From Eucommia ulmoides (lineage: Eukaryota > Streptophyta > Magnoliopsida > Garryales > Eucommiaceae), in NCBI GenBank assembly GCA_016647705.1, contig CM028326.1:43524285-43588284 (forward strand): a stretch of 64,000 nt of DNA, in the 5' to 3' direction. The position numbers were made by a program, and so were the translations under genes. How positions within the stretch are numbered: position 1 is the stretch's first letter; every line of letters begins with the position of its first letter. Below are positions 36,345 to 48,989 of this stretch, piece after piece. The notes beneath the pieces were generated by a model. The model made no database searches and was not told the DNA's origin. It saw only the letters and a program-made list of their open reading frames with translations.

Positions 36345-38183
36345 TGGTAACGAGTTTTTTGCGCTACACACTGGAAGTGTACAGGTCAAATTTTAATAGT
36401 TTAGTGGTGAGTAAAGTGTCGTATCTATAGGGATTGGTCTAAATCATTGTTAAGTATCACGATTATCGTAACCTAACTTTATCTAAGCGACCAAATTCAG
36501 TGTTTATAAAAATAGTAAAACTAAAACAAATATAAAAGCAAAAACGTAATAAAATATGGATTTTCAATGTACAATTGTTCTAGGGGCTTGATTTCATCTC
36601 GTTATTCATATATCATCATATTAAACAATTATTAGTTAATTCCATTCATTCAATAATCAAGGTCACTTGTGCTCCCTCACTACCTCTCCCGAGTGTCAAG
36701 TAAGAGAATATGTAAACACTCTAAAACTAAAATCCCTATCTAGAATTAGGTGAAAACATTTGTTACGCCCCAACCTTATAGATTACCCAAGCTTTGATAA
36801 TCTCCTGATATATTAAAACTTACGTTATGTTTAACCTAAATCCGAACCCGAAATTGCCTCTCTTGAGTATCAAATTCCAAGTTCTCAAATCAACCAAGAT
36901 ATCATATGAGAGCATAAATTGGAAGCATTAATAAGGCAAACACAATTGAATAGATATTCTAGTTGATAAATCTAGAACTTGATCAAGATCCTAAATTCTC
37001 AACTCAAATACCTAGGTATTGATATCATTCCGGACTTATAACAACCTAAATTATGCACTCTCAATTTCGGTTACAAACTCAATCTCTCTCGAGCATAAAA
37101 TTCATAACCTTAAATCATCTAACTCATTGGCCACATGAATCAAATGCATTAAACATAGAGAGGCATACAATGGAATTAAGCATACAATGGAATTAAAACT
37201 AACAATTAACAAAATATTCAACACATGATTCAAACGAGACTACATCAAGCCCTAAATTTGAATTTTAACACAACATAGAGGAATCCATAACTAATCTTTT
37301 CAAGAAATTCATACAAACAAATATGTTAAATACAATATCACAACTACAAAATTCAATCAATATTAAGGTGAGAGAAAGAAAGAGAAAACTCTAATTGGAG
37401 ATGTGAGCTTTAAATCTTCTACTCAAAGTGCCTCCAATTGTGTTTTTCTCCTCAATTTTGCCTCAAATCGCTACACCATAGGGTGTTTTCTATCCTAAAA
37501 TTGCCACAAATCCCACATTAATGTTTTTTCTCTCCCAAAATCTACCACCACCATTTTTAAGCATAAGGTGGTGCTCAAAATAGGTTTCAAGTCCAAAACT
37601 TGGCACTGCAATGCGCATTTTCGCGCTGCAGCCCTGAGTTTTCGCGCTGTAGCACGAACCTTCTAAAAAATGACCATAACTTTCTCATCCAAATTTCGAC
37701 AGAGATGATTCAAAATGATTGGGAAATCTAAGAAAACGATCTATAATTTTTATATTTTACGTTGTTCCAAAATCAAATTGCATCATGGTAAAATAATGAG
37801 CTTCAAGTTTATCAATTGGCACTGCATCATGAATTAAACTCGCGCTGCAGCACCATTTGTTTGGTGCTACAATCCCAAAGTGCAATGGATTGGGAACTCA
37901 GGCTGCAATGCCATTTGGTTGGCGCTGCAGCCTCAAAACATGGTGGATTAGGATTTCTTGCTCGATTTCTCTTCTTTGCAACCTTGATTTTCGCACTGTA
38001 ACCCCAACGTTCTGACCAAATCCCGAACTTTCTGATTAAATACCATATTTTTATCTTTTCTCTCATATATTTATGATCTTACAAAACAACACAAAAATAC
38101 ATTAAACTAACAAAAATGCTTGAAAACTCACAAATTTTTTAATCTAAAAGTACTTGATTTATTAGTAAATAAATCACTCATCA
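36345..38183 (-). repeat. Solo LTR, same family as 954-4662
   Basis: TGGTAACG...CTCATCA, 1839 bp, flanked by a perfect 5-bp duplication TTACT (36340-36344 and 38184-38188). Element sense is minus (TGATGAGTG...GTTACCA). Its left ~120 bp match 980-1100, and its right two thirds match the reverse of 11378-12662. In the position where copies A and B have CCTAGGCGG palindromes, it has GCGCTGCAGC ones (37600-37990). Confidence 0.82.
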
Positions 38184-38188
38184 TTACT

Positions 38189-39150
38189 CGTGCCCGCCTC
38201 GTCGTTCATCGGTGATAGAGGGCTTGAGAGAGAGTGACCAAGAGAGACGGGGATGATTATACAAATAGAGGATGACAGGAAGGAGTGGCTCTGGCAGTAT
38301 TCGGCCTCAACAGATTGTCATCGGCTACTGTAAACCGTGTTGTCATTTATCGGCGACAGAAGATAGAGAGAGACACACAAAAAAGAGTGAGAGAGAGTGA
38401 CGAAGATACAGAGAGAGCGCGATGAAGATACGTGGCTCAGCCTTTTCATCTCCGACGCTGGAGACATCAAAGTACGACGTCCTCAGCAGTACAGATTAAA
38501 ATGCACATTTCCTAATTTTTATTTCTTGTTTTCGACTCATTATTTCTGGTTCTTCTTATTTGCCCAAATGCATATTTGATTTTACCTAGATGTAGCCTCT
38601 TTTTCACTAGAGCTCATCGATTTGTGTTGTTTGCTTTTCTTTTTCTTGTCTTCGTGCTTTTGTTTTCGGGAACCTTTTTAGGGACTCTGAGGTTGTGCAT
38701 GACTTTTTCTCCCTCGTTTCAATTCGGCATTTTGATTGGCATTGTCATCGCCTCCCACAAGACTCGTCGGCGCCATGGTTTCTCTCTTCTTTCACATCCC
38801 TACTTCTTTCACTTTATTTATAATTTTGCCATTCATTTCACCACGACAAAAATGATTCATCTACACTAGGAAAATTCGTTTATGCCCTTACTGTTTACTC
38901 ATTTTATGTCTCATATGTAGACGTACCCACACTCTTTACACTTGTCACCTCTCAGCTAATATCACAGTGTCCTCCTTCCACATTGCATTTAACACCTCAG
39001 CATTGCACCACGTTTCCACTTTCTTCTTCGGTTTGTTTTGCAATAAGTTTGTGTGTGTGTATTTTATTCTTCAGTTCTGCTTTGCAATTACTGGTAGGGA
39101 TATTTAATTTGTTAAATATATATGAATGTGTGTTTATATTATGTGTTTCG
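38189..39150 (+). other. Gene-like and simple DNA, unassigned
   Basis: Continues the GC-richer segment of 36122-36344 to about 38570, including GAGAGAGTGAC repeats (38225-38430). Then it becomes T-rich DNA with open frames of 60-97 codons that look like chance. No gene called. Confidence 0.35.
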
Positions 39151-39153
39151 TGT

Positions 39154-39930
39154 TATAACTTGTATACTTAGTAATTCTCAAGTTTAATTTATTTATTTAT
39201 TTTCTTGTGTTTTCTATGGATCATTTGATGATTAAGAGTTGTTTTTCAACTTGCAGGGTTCTCAAATAGTGGTTTCATGGTAAGCTAAAGCTAATCTGCT
39301 CTTCGATCTCTTTCAACTGAAGGTACAAGCGATAGAGTTAACCTTTAAACTTCATTACTTTTTCTGTTTCTCTAATTTTTAGAACAAATTTCTCGGAACA
39401 AAAAAATTGATATTATGTGTGTTGTGTTATAACCTATATATTTAGAACCTGCTTTGTTTTTCAACTTGCAGGGTTCTGAAAAAATGATAAGCTAATCTAC
39501 TTTTCGAGCCTTAACCTCGATTACTGTTTCTTCTGTAATTTCTAGAACAAAATTCTTGGAACAGAAATTTGATATTATATGATTTTTTGTGTTATAACCT
39601 GTATGTTTAGTCATTTTCAAGTTTCATACACTCTTTCTTTCTACTTTGTTTTACTTGTGTTTTCTATAGATCATCTGATGATTAAGGGTTGTTTTTCAAC
39701 TTCAAGTTTTGTTTAACGCTTTTTTTTTTACACTTTCTATGGATCATTTGATGATTAGGATTTAAGAGTTGTTTTTCAATTTGCCGGGTTCTGAAACAGT
39801 TACTTCATGGTAAGTGAATCTAATCTTTGAGCCTGTTCAATTTGAGGTACAAGCAATAGATTTGAACTTAACCTTGATTACTAATTCTATTTCTGTAAAA
39901 TTTTGAACAAATTTCTCTTAACAGAACAAG
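39154..39930 (+). repeat. Three degenerate tandem units, ~170-340 bp
   Basis: Units begin TGTTATAAC at about 39154, 39425 and 39592. Each contains GTTTTTCAACTTGCAGGGTTCT-like DNA and ends in AGAACAAATTTCT. The last unit carries an internal duplication of the TCATTTGATGATTA segment. The repeated acceptor-like TTGCAGG/TTCTC words may give false splice signals. Confidence 0.7.
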
Positions 39931-40984
39931 AACATTTTTTTTTTTCAAGAAGATAGTTATATTGTTCTTGGAATAATCCATTTATATTTTTTTGTTCTTT
40001 TTTCCCCTATTAATTAAAACAAGTTATTTGTCTCAGTTAATTACTTAAATATAAAATAAAAATAAAAAATCAAACCTTTGCTGAGGAATGATTTGAGAAT
40101 ACTTCATTGCCAATAAAATGGAATCAATGTTTCTCCTCAAAATCCCCAAAACTTAAGGAATATCTGAGAACAAAAACACGTTAACTGAACAAGTTTTCGT
40201 TATAGGGAATTCCTAGAAAATTATGACGGTGAGTAAAAATTTTAGTTCTTATTTTAATTTCACGTACATTTCAATGAGAAGTATAATTCCAAACTCACCC
40301 CAAGTAGAACTATTTCTGAAGTTGGCACATTTTACCTTTTCAAAATGATCAAATTTCAGTTGTCTATTTTGGGTAAATATGTGATAACGGGTCAATGACA
40401 TAGCGTTGATTACTTAAATTTTTAAACTACTTCACTCCACTCATTGTGAGAATAATGAGAAAGATCCTGAAAATTTCAATTTCAGGTTAACATTAGATAA
40501 TAGTTGAAAGACGTAATAGTGATTGCTCGAGCTTACATTTCGTAATTACTAAGCATTACTGATTCTGAGAATATTTAATGACAAAGATCAGGGAAAATTT
40601 AAAATTCTCCGACGGTCAAATATATCACTCAAGATGGTTTCACCATATATATAATATTGGTTTCCTTCTATGTAAGGAGGTGATTTTTACATACTAATTC
40701 TTGCTATTCACGTGCATGATTTTTTGTATAATTACCGAGTATTTACCTATTTGATTTCTTATATTTTTCGCTTCAAGTTCGATTCTACCATAATACCATA
40801 TCATTACCATACTTGAACCTTGGAAGTTTAATTCTTGAGCATGAGTTTAATGCATATGATTTTCTATTTGTTCTTATTTGTTTTTATATTTGATATGAGT
40901 TTGTTTTCACTTTGAGAGAGAATTTTAATCTGGTAGAGGAATGTCTTTCAAATAGTTTTGCTATATTAATTTTAATGAATTCAG

Positions 40985-41317
40985 TTCAAGTGTCATATTA
41001 TCTTGATGAATTAGAAGAAAATATCACACAAGATGCGCTCATTCAAATTCCTATGGTTTCACGGGCAAAATTAAAGGTAAATCCTACTTGTACATGGACC
41101 AAAAACAAAACGGAACTTCAAAAACTAGATGTTGTTAACTGTCTGAACATGTTAGAAATCTAACTTTTAACATGTACTATTGGGGGTTTCAAACATTTAT
41201 CATTCAGAGTTCTCCAATTTGGGGTTCCTTAATACATGGGATTTGACACCCAGTACAGATTTGCTAGAGGAACTATCTGAAGATTACACATTTGAAGCTG
41301 ATCTTGCATACTCAATT
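40985..41317 (+). pseudogene. Two exon-like fragments, unidentified gene
   Basis: Fragment one, 40985-41076: AATTCAG acceptor, frame VQVSYYLDELEENITQ and onward through ALIQIPMVSRAKLK, then an AAG|GTAAAT donor. Fragment two, 41259-41317: CAGTACAG acceptor, frame DLLEELSEDYTFEADLAYSI, then an ATT|GTAAGT donor. A possible third lies at 41672-41760 (MQGVILGIHDPESMVKENEA). Ordered exon-like pieces with splice-like borders between a tandem repeat and a Helitron terminus suggest a captured or decayed gene. Family not recognised, and I see no complete frame. Confidence 0.4.
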
Positions 41318-42434
41318 GTAAGTGTTTGATTTGTGTTAAGTTTGTTTCTTGTTTGATTACTTTATTTTCAATAGTAAACTGTTGTAACACTTCTTCACTG
41401 GGACAATTCATTGCAAGCAACATGGTGTAATGGTCAGAATAAAAGTGAAGTGATCAAGTATATGACTTCATGTTTAATTTATTTCATGTTTATTGCTCCA
41501 TAATTCAAGATTTTTTTGGAGGCGCGTGTCTGACTCTCTTATTCTGCACTCAATAGTCTGACAACATGCATCAATGACACCTGATATTAACTTTACAATC
41601 TACAATGGATATTATTTCTTCGTTGAATCATTATTGATGTGTTTGGTTAAAAAGCTTAGGCAAGTTGTGAGGTGCCAAGAAAAGGTGAATTTCAGTTGCA
41701 GATGCAGGGTGTTATTCTAGGAATTCATGATCCTGAATCCATGGTCAAAGAGAATGAGGCAATAAGTTGGTGTTTTGGACTGCATTCCCTGATTTGGGAC
41801 TTAACGATGGACCTTTACCAATTTCATTGTTTGGAAGACTTAGATTTCACCTCAATTCCTTTTTTCTGTGGCGTATTCTGGATTCTTTACCTAAATTGGG
41901 TTTTTTTCTACTGCACACCTAATAATTTAGTCATAAATGAAGAGTGTAATAGCGTATATTTATTTACTAGTACTTATTTTTGTTCTGTTTTGATATGTTC
42001 ATTAATATTCATTAGTATAGGGAAACATATTTCTTTTGATTCCATAATCCGTATGAGCTAAATAATGGGAAAATTATAAGTTCACTATTACAAGCAGTAT
42101 ATTTTAAGTCTTCAGCAATGAACATAAATAATGTAATAATATTTTAAGTCTATGTTTTTTATAGGTATTTTGAAGACATGTCGATTTCCAAATCAAAGCT
42201 AGACAAAAGCATAATATCATTAGTTTTTTATTAACCATTTTTATTAAACCGCTTTGATTACCAATTGATTAAGGCATTATAATATGTGTTATGTAAAGAC
42301 ATCCGAATCATCATAGATTATCACTTGATTGAGGCATTATAAATCATTTCGGTGTATAGAACATGAATAGACATTGGAAATTTTTTCCTATAGGACATAA
42401 ACATTTACATGTTTTTCTAATGTCATCTTCTTCA

Positions 42435-42528
42435 CAGTTGCAATGAAATTATTTTTTCTACAGGTACATGCAGTTGCAATGAAATTATTTTTTCTACAGG
42501 TACATGCGAAGCACGTACCCTCACCTAG
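42435..42528 (+). mobile_element. Helitron 3' terminus with 36-bp duplication
   Basis: A perfect 36-bp tandem pair (42435-42470 and 42471-42506) runs into a hairpin GTACATGC-GAA-GCACGTAC (42500-42518). A short spacer and CTAG (42525-42528) follow, then T. This is the classical Helitron 3' layout on the plus strand. The matching 5' TC end was not found; the element may begin anywhere from 36122 onward and would then carry the exon-like pieces and the solo LTR. Confidence 0.6.
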
Positions 42529-42572
42529 TATAATAAAATATTCTAAGATTTGTGGCCTAGTGGATTTATAAT

Positions 42573-45270
42573 TGTCACACCCCAAACCCTGGGGTCGTGA
42601 ATGAAGCCCCAAGACGATCAGCCTAGGTAGTCGACCGATAACCCTATTGTGATTTTCCTTATTCCTTGATACTTAATTTTATTTAATTACCTAATCTTAC
42701 TAAGTGTGTTCATCTCTAGCATCGATTTATTTCACAGTTACCATGTATGCTTGGCGGATGTTACTAACTAATTAAACACTTGATAATACCGTGGTGAAAT
42801 TTTGATAATAAAACTAACTAAATTGTTGGATTCGGCAACTATATTGCCTATAGAGCCCTTAGCAGCATCAATAAACACAAAATTAATAAAGGTTACAAAA
42901 GAACCAATAGTCCAGAGGTTTGGGCCCTACAGGGCCCATTAGTACATGTCATACTTAAAATAAAATAAGGTCCATAGAGATAGAAGGCACCAAAATGATC
43001 CAACTACAACAAAGTTAGAAGCTTGTTATAGTGCACGCTCAGACCGCATTTCACTCCTACTCACTATCATGTGCACTACCTGAGGATGGGGAAAACGTGG
43101 GGTGAGCTCAACGTGCTCAATAGGAAAATCCATCCATTTTCTTACTTCTTTTTTTTTTTCTAATGACTATAGGAAATACGTGATTTTTATAAACATAATA
43201 CTCTGGTTGGAACTTTATAAATAAAACAATATATAATGAACCCGAACATCGTAATAAAACATGCTCTTAAAAAAAATCCAAGTAAAAAAATTTAAAACAC
43301 ATATACAACTAGTGTGTTACTACGATACTTGGTGATCGAACCGTACCACTGGGAATCTATATCATCTAGTAAAATACTCACGTAACCTGGAGTATCCCCC
43401 GCACGGGTTTAGGAATTTGCACCCAAGGTCAACTCCATGACGACCCAATAGTCTCGGTCCTCACATGATATCATCGCAATACCACAAGCTAGATAAATTT
43501 AATGCACAAATATATATTTCCTTTATAATACCATATTTTCCCGAAGTTCAACTTTTTACCTCAAATCCAATTTTCATTTGAAATACATTTTTCAAATAAG
43601 CACACAAAAATACATACATATAATCCATGCTAAAAATGCATAAGATAATGAATGGAATCTCTTACCTCGACATGCGTGTGGTCACCTAGCAATCTCAAAT
43701 CACCCCACTCTAGCTCACTCAGCTGCTGGAAGAAAAAATTAAATATCATTTTTATTAAATCATCACTTTATGTGTGTACCCTTAATGTCCTAATATTTCT
43801 TAAGGGGGTATTATGCATTGTGAGAGTAATTTACTGTGGACAGACAAATGTCCCACTCCTTTTACCACTATTAAAACTCTGTTTCTATTCTTTTTATATT
43901 TTTCTATGAAAATTATCATCTCAAGCTTTAAAACTCAATTTGAATCACCAGATTCTGATATTTCTACATTTAGTTATGATTTTTCAAAATTCAGCAAACC
44001 AAGCTGTCAGAATCCCATGGGATTACATTTAGCTACCTTTCGGGGTTTATTTCGGTACCATATCAGGTTCAAAACACACCATATAATAGCTCAAAATGAT
44101 CCTCATTGAATCTAGTTTCATTTTCAATAAGGTTTATATTTTTTATATTTTGTTACGAATTGTTATGAATTTTTAAAGATAGGTTGCTCGAGTGAACGGA
44201 GTGTATAGTTTAAACTTCCAATTTCGGTTCTTTAATTCTTTTTGATACCCAATGCTCTTACATCACGTTTTTTACTCATCTAAGACTTAGAGTTCATCCC
44301 AAACTAACATACAACCATTTTAGTTTATTTAGGGTTCATTTACATCATGGTTTTCTTAGATTTTCTCTCCCAAAACCAAAAATAACAAGGTTAAAGCTCT
44401 AAACCATACTTTAAAAAACAATCAGATTTTATCTATGATGATTTCACTCAATCTCATGTGTTAATTTAACCTAAAAAACTCATACTTGAGCAAATCCAAG
44501 TTTTACTAGGTTAACTTTCTATCTTAAACCTTTAAAATCATAAAGATTCATGCTAGTGTTCAATAAAATTTCTAGGGTTTATAAACTTACCAAATGTGAG
44601 CTTAATCTTCCACCAAAACTTGATTTCACCAATGAATCTTCTTAAATTTCTTGATCTAAATCTCCCAAGACCTTTCTTCTTCCTTTTTCCTCTCTTGATC
44701 GATCCCCTTCTCTCTTTTCTCTCCTCTTTCTATACTTATGTTGATGGAGTTTGGACAAGAAGGCAAAAAAGTTGTCTTGAAATTTGGTCTCTCCCTCTCT
44801 CTCTCTCTCACGTGAGTTCTAGGGCATTCTTCTCATTTTATTTATTTATTTACTTATTTGTCATGATATGTATAGGATCTTGGGTCATGGGTCATGGGTC
44901 ATGGGTTATAGGTTATAGATACTAATTATGGATCTTGATTTGGATAGTTGATTTTCTCAAAATAAATTTTTGGGCCTTTCTAATTCCACTTGGGTTTTAT
45001 ATTTTTACCAACTTTTCGCACCTTTTATTTGGGGTATTTTTAAAATGGTCTAAAGTTGTTCAAATATACACTTTGAGCCAACAATCATAAGCCCAAATTA
45101 TAGTGAACCATTGGATAATTTAATTTTAGGTGAATTCCATTAATTTGACACCTAAATTTTGTGGTTCTCACTAGAGATTTTTTTTTTTCTTTTTTTAATT
45201 ACACCAAAATTTTGATTTAATTGTTCTCACAATTTTATAATTCTAATTTCTAAAATTTGAGAATGTTACA
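42573..45270 (-). repeat. gypsy-type solo LTR, 2.7 kb
   Basis: TGTCACACCCC...GAATGTTACA with flanks ATAAT (42568-42572) and ATAAC (45271-45275), a 5-bp duplication with one difference. The CACACCCC/TGTTACA ends are common in plant chromovirus LTRs. The GTGAGCTCAACGTGCTCA word near 43100 suggests that element sense is minus. No internal element is left. Confidence 0.65.
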
Positions 45271-45391
45271 ATAACTTACTTTCTCTTCAATTCCCTCTCC
45301 GAACATATGTACCTAAAACAAAAGTATATAAATATAATAACGTAACAATAATAATTTCCTATCATTTTTTTCGTAAACAAAATATGGTTAC

Positions 45392-45422
45392 GTGCAAGGC
45401 ACCTGACTATCACGAATACTAG
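45392..45422 (+). mobile_element. Possible second Helitron 3' end
   Basis: A small hairpin GTGC-AAG-GCAC (45392-45402) is followed by CTGACTATCACGAATACTAG. The shape fits a Helitron end, but the next base is A instead of T and no start was found. Confidence 0.3.
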
Positions 45423-45925
45423 ATTAATTTGATTTTTTTTAAATCATGTATGAAATATTATATAAATACATTCATTGTACAAAAAATATCAATAAACACA
45501 AATTTAGAGCTCACAACTTACTTTTAATAGGTTTTACACTTCTAAGTTCACTTCACTTTTATTTTTGCTTTTTATATATTGATAGTGTTTCGAATTTTTG
45601 TTAACATTATAATTTGTAGGCGTATCACTTTATTTATAAATTACAATCGAACGGAACCAAAAGAATGAAGTAAAAAGAAAGTTAAATTTAACATTTAATT
45701 CTTCTTTATTCAATTTAGATAGTTCATATTTTTAGTATCTTTAGTTTGTTATTTTATATATTTTGATTTTTTGGTTGTGTTTTATTTTTCTTCTTTATTT
45801 TAAATTTGTTATTTTTTTATTTTTTTTAATAATTTGATTTCTTATTTTTGTGTGTTTTATTTTTATTTTATTATTGTTATTATTTTATTTTTTTCCATTA
45901 GTGCTCGACTTCTTGGGATAAACCT
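45423..45925. other. AT-rich intergenic DNA, no feature
   Basis: T-rich low-complexity sequence (TTTATTTTT runs) just upstream of the malate dehydrogenase promoter. No gene or repeat pair recognised. Confidence 0.6.
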
Positions 45926-45928
45926 AGT

Positions 45929-45939
45929 ATTTATAAAAA
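45929..45939 (+). promoter_or_regulatory. Candidate TATA box of the malate dehydrogenase gene
   Basis: TATTTATAAAA lies about 30-40 bp before a change from AT-rich to mixed-composition DNA, where a leader exon is expected. The prediction rests on position and motif only; the true transcription start could also lie further right. Confidence 0.4.
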
Positions 45940-45964
45940 TGCGATGAGAATTAAAACCATTTTG

Positions 45965-46244
45965 TTGCAACGAACTTTTAGTTGGTTTCAGTGAGACTTA
46001 CCTGTCCATTGATGCCTCACAAGGACCTTGTGGATACTAATCACAGCCCTGAGAATTCACCAGAAGAATCGAACGGTGGTGATAATTTTCGCGGTACACT
46101 TGAAACTCGTAGCATCAAATACCTTATATCATTCGCGGAATTACCGAGGCACCCGGCGGAGAAAACAAATCATCAAAGCTCGATCGGAGATAAGTGTGTC
46201 TGTGTATCGGCCTCGCTTAAATCCTCCACAAAACTCACCTGAGG
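45965..46244 (+). other. Predicted 5'UTR exon of the malate dehydrogenase gene
   Basis: A mixed-composition stretch ends at CACCTGAGG|GTAATC, a fair donor. Together with the acceptor before 48990 this gives a non-coding leader exon. It contains ATG codons (near 46013 and 46028) that could act as upstream frames if transcription begins before them. A later start, after about 46050, would avoid both. The left edge is uncertain. Confidence 0.45.
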
Positions 46245-47345
46245 GTAATCGATTGATTTTTCCCTCTCTTTCTATTATTGTCTTTAATTCAGTCGATTTG
46301 TGAAGGTACAATTCTGATTCGCACTCCGTTGAGTTGTAGTTTATAGATCTGTGAATACTTGGAAATGACTTGCTTGAAATAATTTTTTTTTCCTTTAGTT
46401 TTGCAATTTATTAAATGTTTGTAGATATCTATTGAATTCAATGTCAGAGTAGGTATAATTTGGATGAAAACTGGTATATGATTCTCCATCCTTACTTTTG
46501 TATTAATATTTAATTTTTAGGACTCATACTAGTTGGAATTTGATCTTTTGGTTATGCGCGTATATACCAACAGTCTGTGAAAAAAAACTCGTAAATAGAT
46601 GTTGATCCCAAGTATTAGGGAAATTAATTCTTTTAAAGAGCTATTCAGTGTGAATTGTAATCATGTTTGAAATGTACACTAATGGCTTAATGTATTCTGC
46701 TTGCTGCATAAATGGTTGTAATGCACTGATTCCTAATTTCCCAATTTTCTGTTCTGCTGATTTATAGATTTTTCAGCATGTGAGCTCTTGAGTGAGCTCC
46801 TTTTTTCTTCCTTGGTTGTATTTTGACCTTCTGTGATGGTGTTGTTGTTGATACTAGTATTCACTATAGAAAATAAATAAATCTAATGTTTTGCATATTA
46901 GTTATAAACGAGAGTTAGTATGGTGTAAAATCCCACCTCTGAAAGATGAGAAGAGTTAAACATCCAGCTGGGTTCTAGCTCCATAAGGCATTTGGAGCTA
47001 GAACCTAGCTCCCAATTGACCAGCTGCCAATTGGGATTTAATTAAAGTATGCGTCAAAAGTGGTATTTGGAGTTGGAAATATAAGAATTATGTGCTCACA
47101 ATTTTGGGATTGAGTTACCACTTACCACCCATGGGTTAAATTTTGTGCATTAGCCAAGACCCCGTTGCAATAGCAAAATAAACCTTTCTGGGAAATTATT
47201 GTTGACAGGATATGTGCTTCTCCTCTCTAGGTGGAAGTTCTTGAGCTACAGTTTCATTTTCTCTATTTCTATAACTAAATTCCTCTTTTGATTGAGTTCA
47301 TACAACACCATGCACAGATTCTTTTCAAAATTGGTGCTACATTAA

Positions 47346-47479
47346 TGCTCCACTTGGGTGACGTATTTCAAGAATATATTTGATTTCAAAAAAGAATTTG
47401 TAAAATATACATGAAAGAATTTTTATTAAGAATAGTTTAAATACCTTCTCGAAATCAAATATGTTACCCAAACGCACCC
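47346..47479. mobile_element. Short MITE-like foldback, 134 bp
   Basis: Near-palindrome: ATATTTGATTTCAAAAAAG on the left faces CTTCTCGAAATCAAATATGT on the right. The outer words are CCACTTGGGTGACG and GTTACCCAAACGCACCC, with TAA on both sides (47343-47345 and 47480-47482). TAA target sites and GGGTGCGTTTGGG-type ends point to a Tourist/PIF-Harbinger or hAT relative. It lies in the presumed leader intron. Confidence 0.5.
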
Positions 47480-47955
47480 TAAGAGCAAAGACGAAACTTC
47501 GAAAATACAATATATTGTTGTGAAAAGATACAATTCCAAAAGTTTGCAATAGAGAATTTATTGGTAGCCCTTTCTAGAATCCAGATTAACTTTGAAAATC
47601 TGTTACAATCTCTGCATTTTCACTTTACATGAGTTTGCATATACAATTCTTGTTATCCGAATTATACATCTCTTGTTTGATTTCTAATGTTTGGTGATGT
47701 AAAGTTGCATCAAGGAGAATCTCTCTCTCTCCCTCTCTTTCTCTCCACCCGCGCGCACAAAAAATAAAAATAAAAAAACATGTCACTAGCTAAGTCAGCA
47801 TCATTAACCTGATTATATACTGGATCTTAACCTATGGATTCATCTTTTTTTTTTTTTTGGTCTTCCACTTATCCTTTTTTTTCTTTTCTTTCTGTCTTTA
47901 TGGTTTATGGATTCTGTTTTTGTTGCTATTCCATCGAAGCTGAAACATGTGGTGT

Positions 47956-48242
47956 TGTAATACTCCATTGGCCACCTGGGGTAGAGGCCTAGTGAGTAGG
48001 TATCCCGTGTTCGCTTATAGGTTGTTCTGTGTTAGCTTATGGATTGCTATCTACGCCAAGACTAGGACGGCTCGCATTTTTGCGTGGGGACATTGTGAGA
48101 TCACACATCGAAACTATTAGAAACTATTGTTTGGTATATAAAATACCATTTGGGCTACTACTAATACTTTGGCTTAGGCATTTTGAGCCACATGGACTCG
48201 GTCCAAAAGTTACTAGGTTAGTAGGCCGCATGGGGCGTTACA
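47956..48242 (+). repeat. TRIM-like solo LTR, 287 bp
   Basis: TGTAATACTCC...GGGGCGTTACA with a GTGAGATCACACATCGAAAC segment, all typical of small plant TRIM LTRs. No clear target duplication could be read. It lies in the presumed leader intron. Confidence 0.45.
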
Positions 48243-48989
48243 GTTGCGATGCGTAGCTTTTTATGATTTAACTCGTCTCTACTAATATTGTGGAGATCTT
48301 CTTTCCTCCTATTTATGCAAGTCTTCAGGCAGGTTTTGGTTGTAAAGAATTTGAGCCAAGGATTTTCACTCTGAAAGGAATGCATGGAAATTCTTAAAGT
48401 TTTGCATGCATTCATTTTCAATTACAATTCTGAGATTCTAATTCCATAACACTAAACACTACCTCAATGCAGATTCACCATAACTCTCTTACTAAGCCTA
48501 TGTGGTGGAGTTAGTTTTCCTATAATTGATATAAAACTTGGTCTGCTAATCTTGCTTGTTCGATTTTCACTTGGAATTTTGTGTTGAGTTTCCTTCCCTT
48601 TCACATTTGCATGCTCATTTGAGTGTCGAAACAGAGCGCCTTGAATTGGATTTCATCAAGTTGAGAGACTAAATACCTACTAAATGTCATTTCTATCTTT
48701 GAACCGTGATTTTTTGTGCCGTATGTTGTAGTTTGCTACTTTGCTTGTTCTTGACTGGAAGTTTATAATAGGGTATTTAATCTAGCTTAACTAATCGGCT
48801 GTTCGCAGTGTCACGTTTTGGGGATCTCTTGCTGTGCTTCTATAAATATGACGCTCTACTTTATTTCTTATATTTTTTCACTTTATATTTTCGTTAGTAA
48901 TTTTATCAGTTTATTTAGACCTTGATGTTTTGGTCTTCTGGTCTATTGCCATTGCCTTGATGTAATTTGTTTTTGCCTTGCACAGTGAA

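Larger units (their letters stand above)
46245..48985 (+). other. Predicted 5'UTR intron, ~2.7 kb
   Basis: Runs from the GTAATC donor to the TTTTTGCCTTGCACAG acceptor, four bases before the ATG of the plastid malate dehydrogenase. It is T-rich, like plant introns. It holds a short MITE-like element (47346-47479) and a TRIM-like solo LTR (47956-48242). Transcript evidence is needed to confirm the donor. Confidence 0.5.

Noticed and set aside
37816-38066. Overlapping open frames on both strands (61 and 79 codons)
   Set aside because: They lie in the palindrome-rich island of a solo LTR. The symmetry alone keeps both strands open.
38576-38869. 97-codon hydrophobic frame that could suggest a membrane protein
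   Set aside because: T-rich DNA gives Phe/Leu runs by chance. There is no splice or promoter context and no family match.
44596-44925. 109-codon frame
   Set aside because: It lies inside the gypsy-type solo LTR 42573-45270 and is full of low-complexity Leu/Ser/Phe runs.
48978-48989. Upstream in-frame TTG as start of the malate dehydrogenase
   Set aside because: It lies in the intron acceptor (TTGCACAG). The ATG at 48990 has the better context and gives a transit peptide of normal form.
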